A stretch of 64,000 nt of DNA from CAWJLS01 sp963843755 (GCA_963843755.1 CAWJLS010000010.1:310001-374000), one strand, 5' to 3'. Shown: positions 16,013-25,066, counted from the stretch's first letter. Numbers and translations: made by a program. Notes: generated by a model not told the origin, from the sequence alone.

Positions 16013-17452
16013 ATGCCCGACTTCGCACCGTCTCTCGAGACCGTCTTCGACACCGTGCCCGAGGAGGGGAGCTACCGCGCCGAGGTGGTCGACGGCACGG
16101 TGCCGGGCTTCGTCCGCGGCACCTACTACCTGATCGGCCCGGCCCGCTTCGTCCGCGGGGGGCTGCGGTACCGCCACTGGCTCGACGGCGACGGCATGGT
16201 CACGACCCTGCGGTTCGACGGGGAAGAGCGGCCGCCGCAGCTCACCAACCGCTTCGTCCGGAGCACCAAGCTGACCGACGAGGAGGCGGCGGGCCAGGCC
16301 CTCTACCGGACCTTCGGCACCGCCTTCGACGGCGACCAGCTCCTGCGGGGCGTCGCCCTGGCCTCGCCGGTCAACGTCAGCGCCTGCTTCTTCGCCGGCC
16401 GCTTCCTGGCTTTCGGCGAGCAGGGCCTGCCCTGGGAGCTCGACCCGGTCACCCTGGAGACCCGCGGCGAGCACACCTTCGACGGCCGGTTGAACCCGTT
16501 GACGCCGTTCGCCGCCCACCCCAAGATCGACCGGCACTCCGGCGAGCTGTTCAACTTCGGCGTCTCCTTCTCCGGCAGGCGTCCGACCCTGACCCTCTAC
16601 CGCTTCGGCGCCGACGGGTCGCAGATCTTCCGCCGCCGCCACGACCTGGACCTGCCGCGCTCGAACCACGACTTCGGCCTGTCGGAGCGCTACGCCGCGT
16701 TCTACCTGAGCCCGTACGTCATGGACATGGAGGCGTTCATGACCCGCGGCACCTCGGTGCTCGACACCCTCTCGTGGCAGCCGGAGCAGGGGAGCCACCT
16801 GCTCGTCCTCTCCCGCGAGGACGGCGCCCGGGTCGCCTCCGTTCCCCTCGGCAGCGGCTACTGCCTCCACCTGGCGAACGCGTTCGATTCCTCCGACGGC
16901 GGCAACCGGCTCACCCTCGATCTGCTGGAGCTGGAGGAGCCGGTCTACCCCGACTACCGGGAGCTGCCGAACCTGTTCGAGCGTGTCCGCCCCGGCCGGC
17001 CGGTCCGCCTGGTCGTCGACCTCGACCGGGAAGAGGTCGTCGACCGCCGGGAGGTCGCCTACCACAAGGCGTGCGACTTCCCGGCCGTCGCCCGCGCCCA
17101 GGAGACCCACCCGACCACCGACACCTGGCTGCTCGGCATCTCGAAGACCGGCGAGGAGGGGCGCAAGTTCTTGGACGAGCTGGTCCACGTCCGCTGGGAC
17201 ACCCCCGACGACGTCGCCGTCTACCGCGCCCCCGCAGGCCGCTTCCTGGGCGGCGAGCCGGTCTTCGTCGGGAACCCCCAGGCGGAGTCCGACCCCCGCG
17301 GCGTCATCATCGTCCAGGAGATCGATCCCGCCGAGCGCCGGAGCGCCTTCCTCCTCTTCGACGCCTTCGCTGTCGAGAAAGGCCCCATCGCCCGCCTGGC
17401 GAACCGGTCCCCGATCCCGCCCTGCTTCCACGCGGGGTTCGAGCCGGGGTGA
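16013..17452 (+). CDS. Carotenoid cleavage oxygenase family protein (RPE65/CCD)
   Basis: 479 residues. The four iron-ligand His motifs of the seven-bladed propeller are visible: FAAHPKIDRHSGE (about 168), RSNHDFGLSERYAAF (about 222), YCLHLANAFD (about 286) and the C-terminal PCFHAGFEPG. The N-terminus has GTYYLIGPARF and HWLDGDGMV, also standard for the family. Such Fe(II) enzymes use O2 to split conjugated double bonds in polyenes, stilbenes or carotenoids. Its place 57 bp behind the ketosynthase/halogenase genes, with AAGGAAGCGACC before the ATG, suggests it cleaves or isomerises the polyene-like product of that operon rather than a carotenoid. No carotenoid-synthesis gene lies in the window. 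Confidence 0.9.
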   Translation: MPDFAPSLETVFDTVPEEGSYRAEVVDGTVPGFVRGTYYLIGPARFVRGGLRYRHWLDGDGMVTTLRFDGEERPPQLTNRFVRSTKLTDEEAAGQALYRTFGTAFDGDQLLRGVALASPVNVSACFFAGRFLAFGEQGLPWELDPVTLETRGEHTFDGRLNPLTPFAAHPKIDRHSGELFNFGVSFSGRRPTLTLYRFGADGSQIFRRRHDLDLPRSNHDFGLSERYAAFYLSPYVMDMEAFMTRGTSVLDTLSWQPEQGSHLLVLSREDGARVASVPLGSGYCLHLANAFDSSDGGNRLTLDLLELEEPVYPDYRELPNLFERVRPGRPVRLVVDLDREEVVDRREVAYHKACDFPAVARAQETHPTTDTWLLGISKTGEEGRKFLDELVHVRWDTPDDVAVYRAPAGRFLGGEPVFVGNPQAESDPRGVIIVQEIDPAERRSAFLLFDAFAVEKGPIARLANRSPIPPCFHAGFEPG

Positions 17453-17462
17453 GGGTGGCATC

Positions 17463-17747
17463 TCAGCCTCCTGTCGTTCCCCGTTCCAGCGGGAGCATCC
17501 GCACGCGGTACCTGGTCTCCTCGACCGTCACGGCAGCACCGTGATCGAGCGCTGCTTTGCACTCCTCCAGGGCGGAGAGGAGGAGAGGGGTCACGGTCTT
17601 GGGGGTCTGGTCCCGGACCGTGACGAGGCTGGGAAGGCTCCCGCCGCTGGCGGCGAGCAGGTCGCCGAAGTCGAGATCGAATGCGATGACCACTTGGGCT
17701 TTGTCGGCCGCGAGAGCGAGGATCTGGTTGTCGGCGAGCAGCTTCAC
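17463..17747 (-). CDS. DUF5615 PIN-like toxin with an apparent internal deletion
   Basis: 94 residues from GTG 17747, which overlaps the antitoxin stop. DUF5615 proteins are PIN-like nucleases paired with DUF433 antitoxins. The characteristic core KAQVVIAFDLDFGDLLAASGG is intact, with the acidic DxDFG. The start KLLADNQILALAADKAQ jumps from the first strand (LLADN, normally LLVDENL) straight to the fourth motif (D.eIL.lA...). About 30 residues of the usual N-terminal half appear to be missing compared with a typical length near 110-115. The protein may therefore be inactive, though the acidic positions at both ends of the gap remain. Confidence 0.65.
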   Translation of the reverse strand: MKLLADNQILALAADKAQVVIAFDLDFGDLLAASGGSLPSLVTVRDQTPKTVTPLLLSALEECKAALDHGAAVTVEETRYRVRMLPLERGTTGG

Positions 17748-17980
17748 GCCGTGGCGGCGGGAAGTGGGCGGATCTCTTCGCTGGCGAGGAAGGCGGCGTA
17801 CTGGAGGGCCTGACGGATGTCTTCTGCTTCCAGGAAAGGGTACTCGCGGAGGATCTCCGCGGTGCTCATCCCGTTGGCCACCAGGTTGACCACCTGGGCG
17901 ACGCTCATGCGCAGGGAGCGCACGGTTGCTCGGCCGCCGAGGATCTTGGGATCGAAGGTGATGCGGTCGAAGCGTGGCAT
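17744..17980 (-). CDS. DUF433 antitoxin
   Basis: 78 residues. ITFDPKILGGRATVRSLRMSVAQVVNLVANG, followed by MSTAEILREYPFLEAEDIRQAL and the tail YAAFLASEE, is the canonical DUF433 sequence (It.dp.i.gG.p.irgtRi.V..il..la.G.s..eIl..yP.L..edi.aal.yaa). These small winged-helix-like proteins neutralise the adjacent DUF5615 nuclease and probably repress the pair. The stop is shared with the toxin start (GTGA). Confidence 0.88.
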   Translation of the reverse strand: MPRFDRITFDPKILGGRATVRSLRMSVAQVVNLVANGMSTAEILREYPFLEAEDIRQALQYAAFLASEEIRPLPAATA

Positions 17981-18196
17981 GGTCTACGCCTAGTGTCCCA
18001 TGGCCGCCTCGGCGCGGCCAGATGGCCTGGTCAGCTCCTTCGCGGATCGGTGAACGGAGCACCGGCGCGGAGCCGAGCGAGGCGACTTGCTACGATCGCC
18101 CGGTTGCGACGAACACTCCGCCAACGGCCGAATGGCCGCCCCGCCCGGCCCGAGCGCCTGCCCCCTCTGAGGTGGCTGAGGCGACTGAGGCGGCCG

Positions 18197-20395
18197 ATGG
18201 GATCGATGCTGCCACGCCGGCCGGATCGGTCGCGGCGGCTGCATCTCGTTCCCGTCTTCCTGGTCGTCCCGGTTGTCCTGACGGTCCTCGCGTCGGCGTG
18301 GCTCGGCTGTGCCGACCGTCGGCCGCAGGGGCCGGGGGCGGCGACGGGGCAGCCGCTCCGGGCGATCGTGCGTCCCGAGCCCCTGAGCTTTCTGCCCCGC
18401 CGGGGTGAGCCGGTGAACCGGGATCGCCAGGTGGTGGAGGGGCTGGCCGCCTGGTTGGGGCGCGAGGTCGAGCCGGTGACCATGCGCGACCCGGAGCGGA
18501 TGATCGGCGCTCTGCTCGACGGCGAGGCGGACGTGATCGCCGCCGGCATGGCGGTGACCGACGCCCGGAGCGCCCGGGTCGCGTTCTCCCTTCCGTACCT
18601 TCACGTGGACGACCTGCTGGTGGCGCCGAAGGAGCGCTGGACGGGCGATCTGTCCGCCAGCGAGGTGTGCGTGCCCCGGGCGACCGGGCCGGCGGAGTCG
18701 CTGGCCGCCCTCGCCGCCGTCCATCCCGGGCTGTCGATCCGGGAGCTGCCGCCCGACGTCCGTCCCGACCGGTTGGTGCTGCTGGTGAAGTACGGCGCCT
18801 GCGACGCCGCGGCGCTCGACTCCGAGGCCTGGGCGGCGGTGTCGCGGGACTTTCCCGGCATCGTGCCGGTGCGCACCCTGCATGAGGGCCGGCCGGTGGC
18901 CGTGGCCCTGCGCCCGGGCGACGACGCGCTCCGGCGCCGGGTCGACACCTTCCTGACAGAGGAGGCGCTCACCGGGCCGGAAGCGGTGGTCGCGCGGGAC
19001 GACCTGCCGGGCATCGTGCACCGGCGGACGCTGCGCATGCTGACCCGCAACAACGCCATGACCTACTTCATCCACCGGGGGCGCCAGCTCGGCTTCGAGT
19101 ACGAGCTGCTGCAGCGGTTCGCCGAGGAGCAGGGGCTGCGGCTCGAGATCGTCATCCCGCCGAGCCACGACGACCTCATCCCCTGGCTGCGCCAAGGGCG
19201 GGGCGACGTGATCGCCGCCGCCATGACGGTGACCCCGGAGCGGGATCGGCAGGTCGCCTTCACCCGGCCGTATCTCGAGGTGGAGGAGCTGGTGGTGGCG
19301 CGGGCGGACGCGCCGGTCGAGCGGCTGGCGGACCTGGCCGGGCGCACCGTCCACGTGCGCCGCTCGAGCTCCTTCTACCCCCGGCTGCTCGCCCTCCAGG
19401 AGGGCGCCGGGTTCAAGATCGAGCTGGCGCCGGAAGACATGGAGACCGAGGAGATCCTGGCCCGGGTCGAGGACGGCACCTGGGACGTGGCGGTGGCGGA
19501 CTCGAACCTGCTCGACGCGGTCCGGCGCCTGGGGAGCGACCTCGGCGCCAGCTTGAGCCTCGGCACCGGCCACCTGGCCTGGGCGGTGCGCGAGGACAAC
19601 CCGCGGCTGCGCCAGGCCCTCGACCGCTTCCTCGCCGCCAACCGGCGGAGCCGTTTCTTCAACGTCGTCCGCCGCAAGTACTTCGAGAACGAGCGGATGA
19701 TCGCCCGGGGCCGCGGCGCCTGGCGCTCCGACCGGAGCGGGCGCATCTCCCCGTGGGACGAGACGATCCGCCAGGAGGCCGCCGCCCGGTCGCTCGACTG
19801 GCGGCTGGTGGCGGCGGTGATGTACACCGAGTCCGGGTTCGACCCGTCGTCGCGGAGCTGGGCCGGCGCCGTCGGCCTGATGCAGCTCATGCCCGGCACG
19901 GGACAGGATCTCGGCCTCGGGGACCTGCACGACCCGATCGGCTCGATCCGCGCCGGCACCGCCTACCTGCGGCAGCTCGTCGACCGCTTCGAGCCCGATC
20001 TGCCGCTGGCCGCGCGGCTGCGCTTCGCCCTGGCGGCCTACAACGTCGGCTACGAGCACGTGCGCGACGCCCGCCGCCTGGCGGCCCGGCTCGGCTGGTC
20101 CCCCGACCGCTGGCAGGGCAACGTGGCGCGGGCGATCGTCCTGCTGGAGCGGCCCGAGTATCACCAGGATGCCCGTTTCGGCTACTGCCGCGGCTCCGCG
20201 GCGGTGGCCTACGTGCGGGCGGTCGAGCAGCTCTACCGGATCTACGCCGAGATCGTCCCGCGGGAGCCGGAAGGCTTCCCGGAGGAGGTGCCGGGGGACG
20301 GCGGGAGTGACGGGAGCAGTGGAAGCGGTGGGCAGTTGGCGGCCGGGGCCACTCAGCCCGCCGAGGCGCCGGCCGCGACCTCGTCCGGCGTCTAG
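18197..20395 (+). CDS. MltF-like membrane-bound lytic transglycosylase with two solute-binding domains
   Basis: 732 residues. The N-terminus is a signal/lipoprotein-like segment (LVPVFLVVPVVLTVLASAWLGC, with Cys as possible lipid anchor). Two family-3 solute-binding (SBP_bac_3) domains follow in tandem: about 55-270 (ADVIAAGMAVTDARSARVAFSLPY) and about 285-500 (GDVIAAAMTVTPERDRQVAFTRPY). Then comes an SLT catalytic domain, about 525-680, with VMYTESGFDPSSRSWAGAVG, where the Glu is the catalytic acid, and LMQLMPGT. MltF normally has only one sensor-like domain, so the duplication is unusual. The enzyme would cleave peptidoglycan in the periplasm, possibly gated by ligand binding. The tail is low-complexity Gly/Ser. 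ATG 18197 was chosen because GAGG precedes it and it places the signal at the N-terminus. Confidence 0.85.
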   Translation: MGSMLPRRPDRSRRLHLVPVFLVVPVVLTVLASAWLGCADRRPQGPGAATGQPLRAIVRPEPLSFLPRRGEPVNRDRQVVEGLAAWLGREVEPVTMRDPERMIGALLDGEADVIAAGMAVTDARSARVAFSLPYLHVDDLLVAPKERWTGDLSASEVCVPRATGPAESLAALAAVHPGLSIRELPPDVRPDRLVLLVKYGACDAAALDSEAWAAVSRDFPGIVPVRTLHEGRPVAVALRPGDDALRRRVDTFLTEEALTGPEAVVARDDLPGIVHRRTLRMLTRNNAMTYFIHRGRQLGFEYELLQRFAEEQGLRLEIVIPPSHDDLIPWLRQGRGDVIAAAMTVTPERDRQVAFTRPYLEVEELVVARADAPVERLADLAGRTVHVRRSSSFYPRLLALQEGAGFKIELAPEDMETEEILARVEDGTWDVAVADSNLLDAVRRLGSDLGASLSLGTGHLAWAVREDNPRLRQALDRFLAANRRSRFFNVVRRKYFENERMIARGRGAWRSDRSGRISPWDETIRQEAAARSLDWRLVAAVMYTESGFDPSSRSWAGAVGLMQLMPGTGQDLGLGDLHDPIGSIRAGTAYLRQLVDRFEPDLPLAARLRFALAAYNVGYEHVRDARRLAARLGWSPDRWQGNVARAIVLLERPEYHQDARFGYCRGSAAVAYVRAVEQLYRIYAEIVPREPEGFPEEVPGDGGSDGSSGSGGQLAAGATQPAEAPAATSSGV

Positions 20396-20423
20396 CTCTC
20401 GTCTGCCGAACGGCCCGGCTCGC

Positions 20424-23400
20424 TCAGTCCAACAGCGCCTCCAGCAGCTCCGCCAGGTGCAGCGGCTCCCGCCCCGTCGTCTGCTCGATCTGGGTCCGGC
20501 AGGAGAAGCCGTCGGCCAGGACGATCGTCTCCGCCGGTGCGCTGCGCACGGCCGGCGCCAGGACCTCCTCGGCGCAGGCGAGGGAGACGGCGAGCTTGTC
20601 CGGCTCGTAGCCGAAGGCGCCGGCCATGCCGCAGCAGCCGGAGTCGAGCACCTCGGCGTCGATGCCGAGGCGGCCGAGCAGCGCCCGGTCGGCGTCCAGG
20701 GTCATGACCGCCCGGTGGTGGCAGTGGCCGTGGACGAGCGCCCGCCGGGCGGGGCCGCCGCCTTCGGCGTCTTCGGCCGCTCCGGACTTGCCGATCGCAT
20801 CCGTGGCACCGGGAGGGGCCCAGTCGCCGGCCCGCTGCTCGAGCAGCTCGGCCAGGGTGACGGTCAGCTCGGAGAGCCGCCGGGCGTCCGGATCGTCGGC
20901 GAGCAGGTCGGTCAGCTCGTCGCGGAAGACGGCGATGCAGCTCGGCTCGAGGCCGACGACCGGGGTGCCGGCGCGGATCTCCGCGCGCAGGGCGCCGACC
21001 GTCTTGCGCAGGGTCCGTTCGGCCAGCCCGAGGAAGCCCTGGTCGTAGAGCGGGCGGCCGCAGCAGAGGCCCTTGGGCGGCAGGACGACCTCGAAGCCGG
21101 CCGCCTCGAGCACGGCGACGGCCGCCTCTGCCACCCGCGGGCGGAGGTGGTCGTGGAAGGTGTCCGGCCAGAGCAGAACCCGGCCGCGCGGGGCGGCGGT
21201 CTCTGTCCGCCCGGCGCCGCTCGACACGGTGGGTGAGGCGTCTCCCCGCGGTGGCCCTTGCTGATGGGGCCGATGGGGCCGGTGGGATCGCTCGAACCGG
21301 CTTCGGAACGTGCGCTCGGCGAGCCGTGGGATCGGCCGCTCCCGGGCGATGCCGGCCAGGGCCTCGAGCAGCCGGGCGCTCCGGCGGTTGCGGCTCAGGG
21401 AGTTGACCAGTCGGGGCAGGCCGGGCACGGCGGCGGCGATCCGGAGCCACCAGGAGACGAGCCCCACGGCGTAGGCGGTGCGGGGGCGCAAGCGCCCTTC
21501 ATAGTGGTGGCTGAGGAACTCCGCCTTGTAGGTCGCCATGTCGACCTGGACGGGGCACTCCCGCCGGCACGCCTTGCAGGCGAGGCACAGGTCGAGCGCC
21601 TCGCGCACCTCCTCGCTCCGCCAGCCGTCGTCGATCGCCTCCCCCTGGAGCATCTCGAACAGCAGCCGGGCCCTCCCGCGGGTCGAGTGGCGCTCCTCGC
21701 GGGTCGCCTTGTAGCTCGGGCACATGACGCCGCCTTCGGTCCGCCGGCACTTGCCGACGCCGACGCAGCGGGTGACCGCCGAGGACAGCCGGCCATCGTC
21801 GCCGGCGAGGCGGAAGCGGGTCGGCGGCTCCCAGCGGGGGAACGGATGGCCCGCGCCCTCGGCGCTCCCCCCGAGCCGGAGGTTCGAGGTCAGCGGGTAT
21901 GGGTGGACCACCTTGCCCGGGTTGAGCCGATCGTCCGGGTCCCAGATCGCCTTGACTTCGGCGAACGCCCGGCAGAGCTCCTCGCCGTACATCTTGGGCA
22001 GCAGCTCGGCCCGCGCCTGGCCGTCGCCGTGCTCGCCGGAGAGCGACCCGCCGTGGGCGAGCACCAGCTCCGCCGCTTCGTCCAAGAAGGCGCGGAAGGC
22101 GCGGACGCCGTCGCGCGACGCCAGGTCGAAGTCGATCCTGGTGTGGAGGCAGCCGTCGCCGAAATGGCCGTAGAAGGCGCCGTGGTAGCCGTAGCGGTCG
22201 TAGAGGCGACGGAGCTCCCGCAGGTAGGCGCCCATGCGCTCCGGCGCCACCGCCGAGTCCTCCCAGCCGGCCCAGGAGGGCTTCCTCCCCGGCACCCGGG
22301 CGGTGGCGCCGAGGCCGGACTCGCGGACCGTCCAGAGCAGGCGCTGCTCGGCCGCCTCGGTGAGCAGCCGGGAGGCCCGGAAGCCGGGCGCCGAAGCGAG
22401 GGTCCGGAGGACCCGCTCGGCCCGGTCGGCGGCCTCCTCCGGGCTCGGGCCGCCGAGCTCGATCAGCAGCCACCCGGCGCCCTCCGGCAGCAGGGCGTGG
22501 CCCCGGGGGTTGAGCTGCTTGCGCCTCTGGTCCTCGATCAGCCGTTCGTCGAACCCTTCGAGGCCGATGATCCCGGCGCCGGCGTCCGCTGCGGGCTTCT
22601 GGTCCGCCGGGTCGTGTCGCGCGATCCGCGCGATCCGGTGGACGAGCAGGCCGGGCACCGCGTCGGCGGCGGCCGCGACGTCGTCGAAGCCGGCCAGGAG
22701 CAAGGCGCGGTGGCCGGGCCAGTCGACCAGCTCGAGGGTCGCCTCGAGCACCAGGGCGCAGGTCCCCTCGCTGCCGACCAGCGAGCGGCCCAGGTGAAAG
22801 CCGTTCTCCGGCAGCAGGGCATCGAGGGTAAACCCCGAGACCCGGCGGGGGATCGGCGGGAAGCGCTCGCGGACGGCGTCGCCGTAGCGCGTGGCGAGGG
22901 CGGCGAGACGGCGGACGATCTCGGCCGGCCGGCCGCCGCCGGCCTCGATCCGGCGCCGCCGGCGATCGTCCAGCGCTTCGGCGGTCATGCGGGTGCCGTC
23001 GTAGGCCAGCACGTCCAAGGCGCGGACGTTGTCGACCGTGCGCCCGGCCAGCACGGAGTGCACGCCGCAGGAGTTGTTGCCGATCATGCCGCCCAGGGTG
23101 CAGCGGTCGTGGGTCGCCGGGTCCGGGCCGAAGGTCAGGCCGAACGGCTCCGTGCTCCGGCGTAGCTCATCGAGCACCGCCCCCGGCTCGACCCGGGCCA
23201 GCCGTGCGTCCGGGTCGACCTCGAGCACCCGGTTCATGTGGCGCGAGAAGTCGAGCACCACCGCCAGGTTGCAGGCCTGGCCGGCCAGGCTGGTGCCGGC
23301 GCCGCGGCCGAGGATCGGGGCGCCGAAGCGGCGGCAGGCGGCGACCGCGGCCTCCACGTCGGCGGCGTGACGGGGCCGCACGACCCCCAGGGGGAGCTGG

Positions 23401-23555
23401 CGGTAGTTGGAGGCGTCGGTGGAGTAGAGGGCGCGCTCACCGGCGCCGAACAGCACCTCGCCGTCGAGCGTCCGGGCCAGCTCGGCCGCCAGGCCGCGGG
23501 CGTCGCCGGTCCAGTGGGTGGGTGGCTGGCGGGTCCAGGCGGTCACGGGTCCCAT
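20424..23555 (-). CDS. FAD-linked oxidase/Fe-S protein fusion (D-lactate dehydrogenase/GlcD-GlpC type)
   Basis: 1043 residues. The N-terminal FAD_binding_4 domain (about 45-260) has GAGTSLAGQACNLAVVLDFS and GGMIGNNSCGVHSV. The FAD-oxidase C domain (about 270-560) has YGHFGDGCLHTRIDF and SGEHGDGQARAELL. A 4Fe-4S module follows, with CVGVGKCRRTEGGVMCPSY and CLACKACRRECPVQVD. The C-terminal part carries two CCG-type cysteine motifs (LCCGRPLYDQG and DSGCCGMAGAFGYE), as in GlpC/HdrB-like subunits. Such fused enzymes oxidise D-2-hydroxyacids (lactate, glycolate, 2-hydroxyglutarate) and pass electrons to the respiratory chain. A low-complexity HRPHRPH linker at about 750 coincides with a repeated DNA tract. 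The gene is convergent with the MltF-like gene (28 bp apart). Confidence 0.9.
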   Translation of the reverse strand: MGPVTAWTRQPPTHWTGDARGLAAELARTLDGEVLFGAGERALYSTDASNYRQLPLGVVRPRHAADVEAAVAACRRFGAPILGRGAGTSLAGQACNLAVVLDFSRHMNRVLEVDPDARLARVEPGAVLDELRRSTEPFGLTFGPDPATHDRCTLGGMIGNNSCGVHSVLAGRTVDNVRALDVLAYDGTRMTAEALDDRRRRRIEAGGGRPAEIVRRLAALATRYGDAVRERFPPIPRRVSGFTLDALLPENGFHLGRSLVGSEGTCALVLEATLELVDWPGHRALLLAGFDDVAAAADAVPGLLVHRIARIARHDPADQKPAADAGAGIIGLEGFDERLIEDQRRKQLNPRGHALLPEGAGWLLIELGGPSPEEAADRAERVLRTLASAPGFRASRLLTEAAEQRLLWTVRESGLGATARVPGRKPSWAGWEDSAVAPERMGAYLRELRRLYDRYGYHGAFYGHFGDGCLHTRIDFDLASRDGVRAFRAFLDEAAELVLAHGGSLSGEHGDGQARAELLPKMYGEELCRAFAEVKAIWDPDDRLNPGKVVHPYPLTSNLRLGGSAEGAGHPFPRWEPPTRFRLAGDDGRLSSAVTRCVGVGKCRRTEGGVMCPSYKATREERHSTRGRARLLFEMLQGEAIDDGWRSEEVREALDLCLACKACRRECPVQVDMATYKAEFLSHHYEGRLRPRTAYAVGLVSWWLRIAAAVPGLPRLVNSLSRNRRSARLLEALAGIARERPIPRLAERTFRSRFERSHRPHRPHQQGPPRGDASPTVSSGAGRTETAAPRGRVLLWPDTFHDHLRPRVAEAAVAVLEAAGFEVVLPPKGLCCGRPLYDQGFLGLAERTLRKTVGALRAEIRAGTPVVGLEPSCIAVFRDELTDLLADDPDARRLSELTVTLAELLEQRAGDWAPPGATDAIGKSGAAEDAEGGGPARRALVHGHCHHRAVMTLDADRALLGRLGIDAEVLDSGCCGMAGAFGYEPDKLAVSLACAEEVLAPAVRSAPAETIVLADGFSCRTQIEQTTGREPLHLAELLEALLD

Positions 23556-23778
23556 CCTACCCGGCCCCAGGCGAGGCGCTACCGCCGTTCGATCGGGGGC
23601 TCGGGAGCCCCGTCAGGGCCTCGCGGTGCGCCCTCTGTCCCGGTTCTCCGTATTTCTGCACATACTTCAATGTAGGCAGATCGAATCAGCCGGCCGCCCG
23701 GCCGGGTCCCGTCCCTCCGTCGGAGAACCGGAGGGCCATCCACCCAGATCCTCTCATCATGAGGAGAAGGAGAGACTG

Positions 23779-24876
23779 ATGAACACTCGCCGTGTCGTTC
23801 TCGTCGCCGTCCTCGCACTGTTTGCGACCGCCGGCTATCTTCCCGCCAATCCGCCGCCCGATCCGATCTCGATCGACGCCCACTCGCCCTCGATCCACGT
23901 GTGCGCGCCCGGCCTCATCAACACCGCCGACATCTACGCCCTGCTGGGCGGTGGCTTCGGCATGGGCTGCGATGCCGGCTTCGCCGGCCCGATCGTCCAC
24001 ATCCCGGCCCCCAACTACGGCGTCACCCCCCAGGACGAGAACGACGGCCACTCGGCCGGTGAGCGCGACCCGTACGCGCCGGTGGCGGTCTACTTCTCGG
24101 GCAGCAAGGAGTCCCAGGGCCAGGCCGGTACCGAGTACGCGACCGAGGAAAACAACTTCCAGGCCGCCGGCGACCGGTACGTCACCAACGGCCTGACCAT
24201 GCAGGGCCCGGCCGCGTCGATCCCGCCGCCGCCGTCGACCGTCTGCGGGCCGGCGACCACCCTCGGGGCGCCGTTCGATCCGACCCGTCCGTCGCTCAAC
24301 CTGCTGTCGGTCAACCAGGATCAGTACAACCTGATCCCGTCGCTGCGGCCGAACGTCCTCAACCGTGGCCGCGAGCTCGACAACGTCGATGCCCTGGAGC
24401 TCCAGCTCTTCGACATCGACGGCGACATGCGCAACGACCGGCCGATCTTCTTCACCGTCGACAAGGTCAGCAACAGTTGGCTCGGCCGGCCATCGGACAT
24501 CCTGGTGACCCCGCCGGGTGGCGGCGCCTTCTTCCTCTACGCGACCGCCGCGCAGATGGGCCTGACCAACCGGGACAACGTCGACGCGATCGCGGTCTAC
24601 GACGTCGACGGTGACCTCAGAGCCACCGCCGGGATCGACTACGTCGTCTTCTCCCTCGACCGGGGCTCGCCGAGCCTGCCCGGCTCGCCGGCGGATCTCT
24701 ACGTGTCCGACTTCTCGGGCCACTTCTGCCTCTTCCTGGCGGCCAACAGCATCGGCATGGAACGGTGTGACAACGTGGACGCGGTCGACGTGGAGAACGA
24801 GGTCGAGATCTTCGAGGAGGCTCCCGTCGAGGAGTACCCGGGCGATCCGGACGGGGGACCGGTCGCGGTTCCCTGA
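23779..24876 (+). CDS. Secreted hypothetical protein with three NVDA repeats
   Basis: 365 residues. ATG 23779 follows GAGGAGAAGGAGAG. A Sec signal peptide is clear (VVLVAVLALFATAGYLPANP, about 5-24). The mature protein has three spaced repeats built on DNVDA: NVDALELQLFDIDGD, NVDAIAVYDVDGD and NVDAVDVENEVEIF. The first two carry Asp-rich DxDGD loops that could bind calcium, and between them are ILVTPPGGGAFFLY-like strands. It ends in an acidic/proline tail. Beta-rich and extracellular or periplasmic is the most that can be inferred. I do not recognise the family. A strong 12-bp hairpin follows the gene. Confidence 0.75.
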   Translation: MNTRRVVLVAVLALFATAGYLPANPPPDPISIDAHSPSIHVCAPGLINTADIYALLGGGFGMGCDAGFAGPIVHIPAPNYGVTPQDENDGHSAGERDPYAPVAVYFSGSKESQGQAGTEYATEENNFQAAGDRYVTNGLTMQGPAASIPPPPSTVCGPATTLGAPFDPTRPSLNLLSVNQDQYNLIPSLRPNVLNRGRELDNVDALELQLFDIDGDMRNDRPIFFTVDKVSNSWLGRPSDILVTPPGGGAFFLYATAAQMGLTNRDNVDAIAVYDVDGDLRATAGIDYVVFSLDRGSPSLPGSPADLYVSDFSGHFCLFLAANSIGMERCDNVDAVDVENEVEIFEEAPVEEYPGDPDGGPVAVP

Positions 24877-24930
24877 CCCCTCAGGACTCCGGAAGGACCG
24901 GTGAACGACCGGTTCGATCGTCGGTAGCTC

Positions 24931-24962
24931 GCCGCCCCCGGGAGAGTGTCCCCGGGGGCGGC
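24931..24962 (+). terminator. Strong GC hairpin downstream of the secreted protein gene
   Basis: A perfect 12-bp stem GCCGCCCCCGGG / CCCGGGGGCGGC with an 8-nt loop, 55 bp after the stop. No T-tract follows (C-rich instead), so it could be a rho-aided or atypical terminator, or an mRNA-stabilising end. Confidence 0.5.
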
Positions 24963-25066
24963 CCCCCCATCCGGGTGGTCGCTCCTCTGCCCGGCGCGGA
25001 TAGGATCGATGGGAGAGGTACTCCATTCCAATCCATCCACCCAGACTCGAGCGAGAGGAGCCGTCG

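Noticed and set aside
14774..17461. 895-codon antisense frame over the halogenase and carotenoid oxygenase genes
   Set aside because: Both plus-strand genes have diagnostic motifs. The antisense translation is low complexity.
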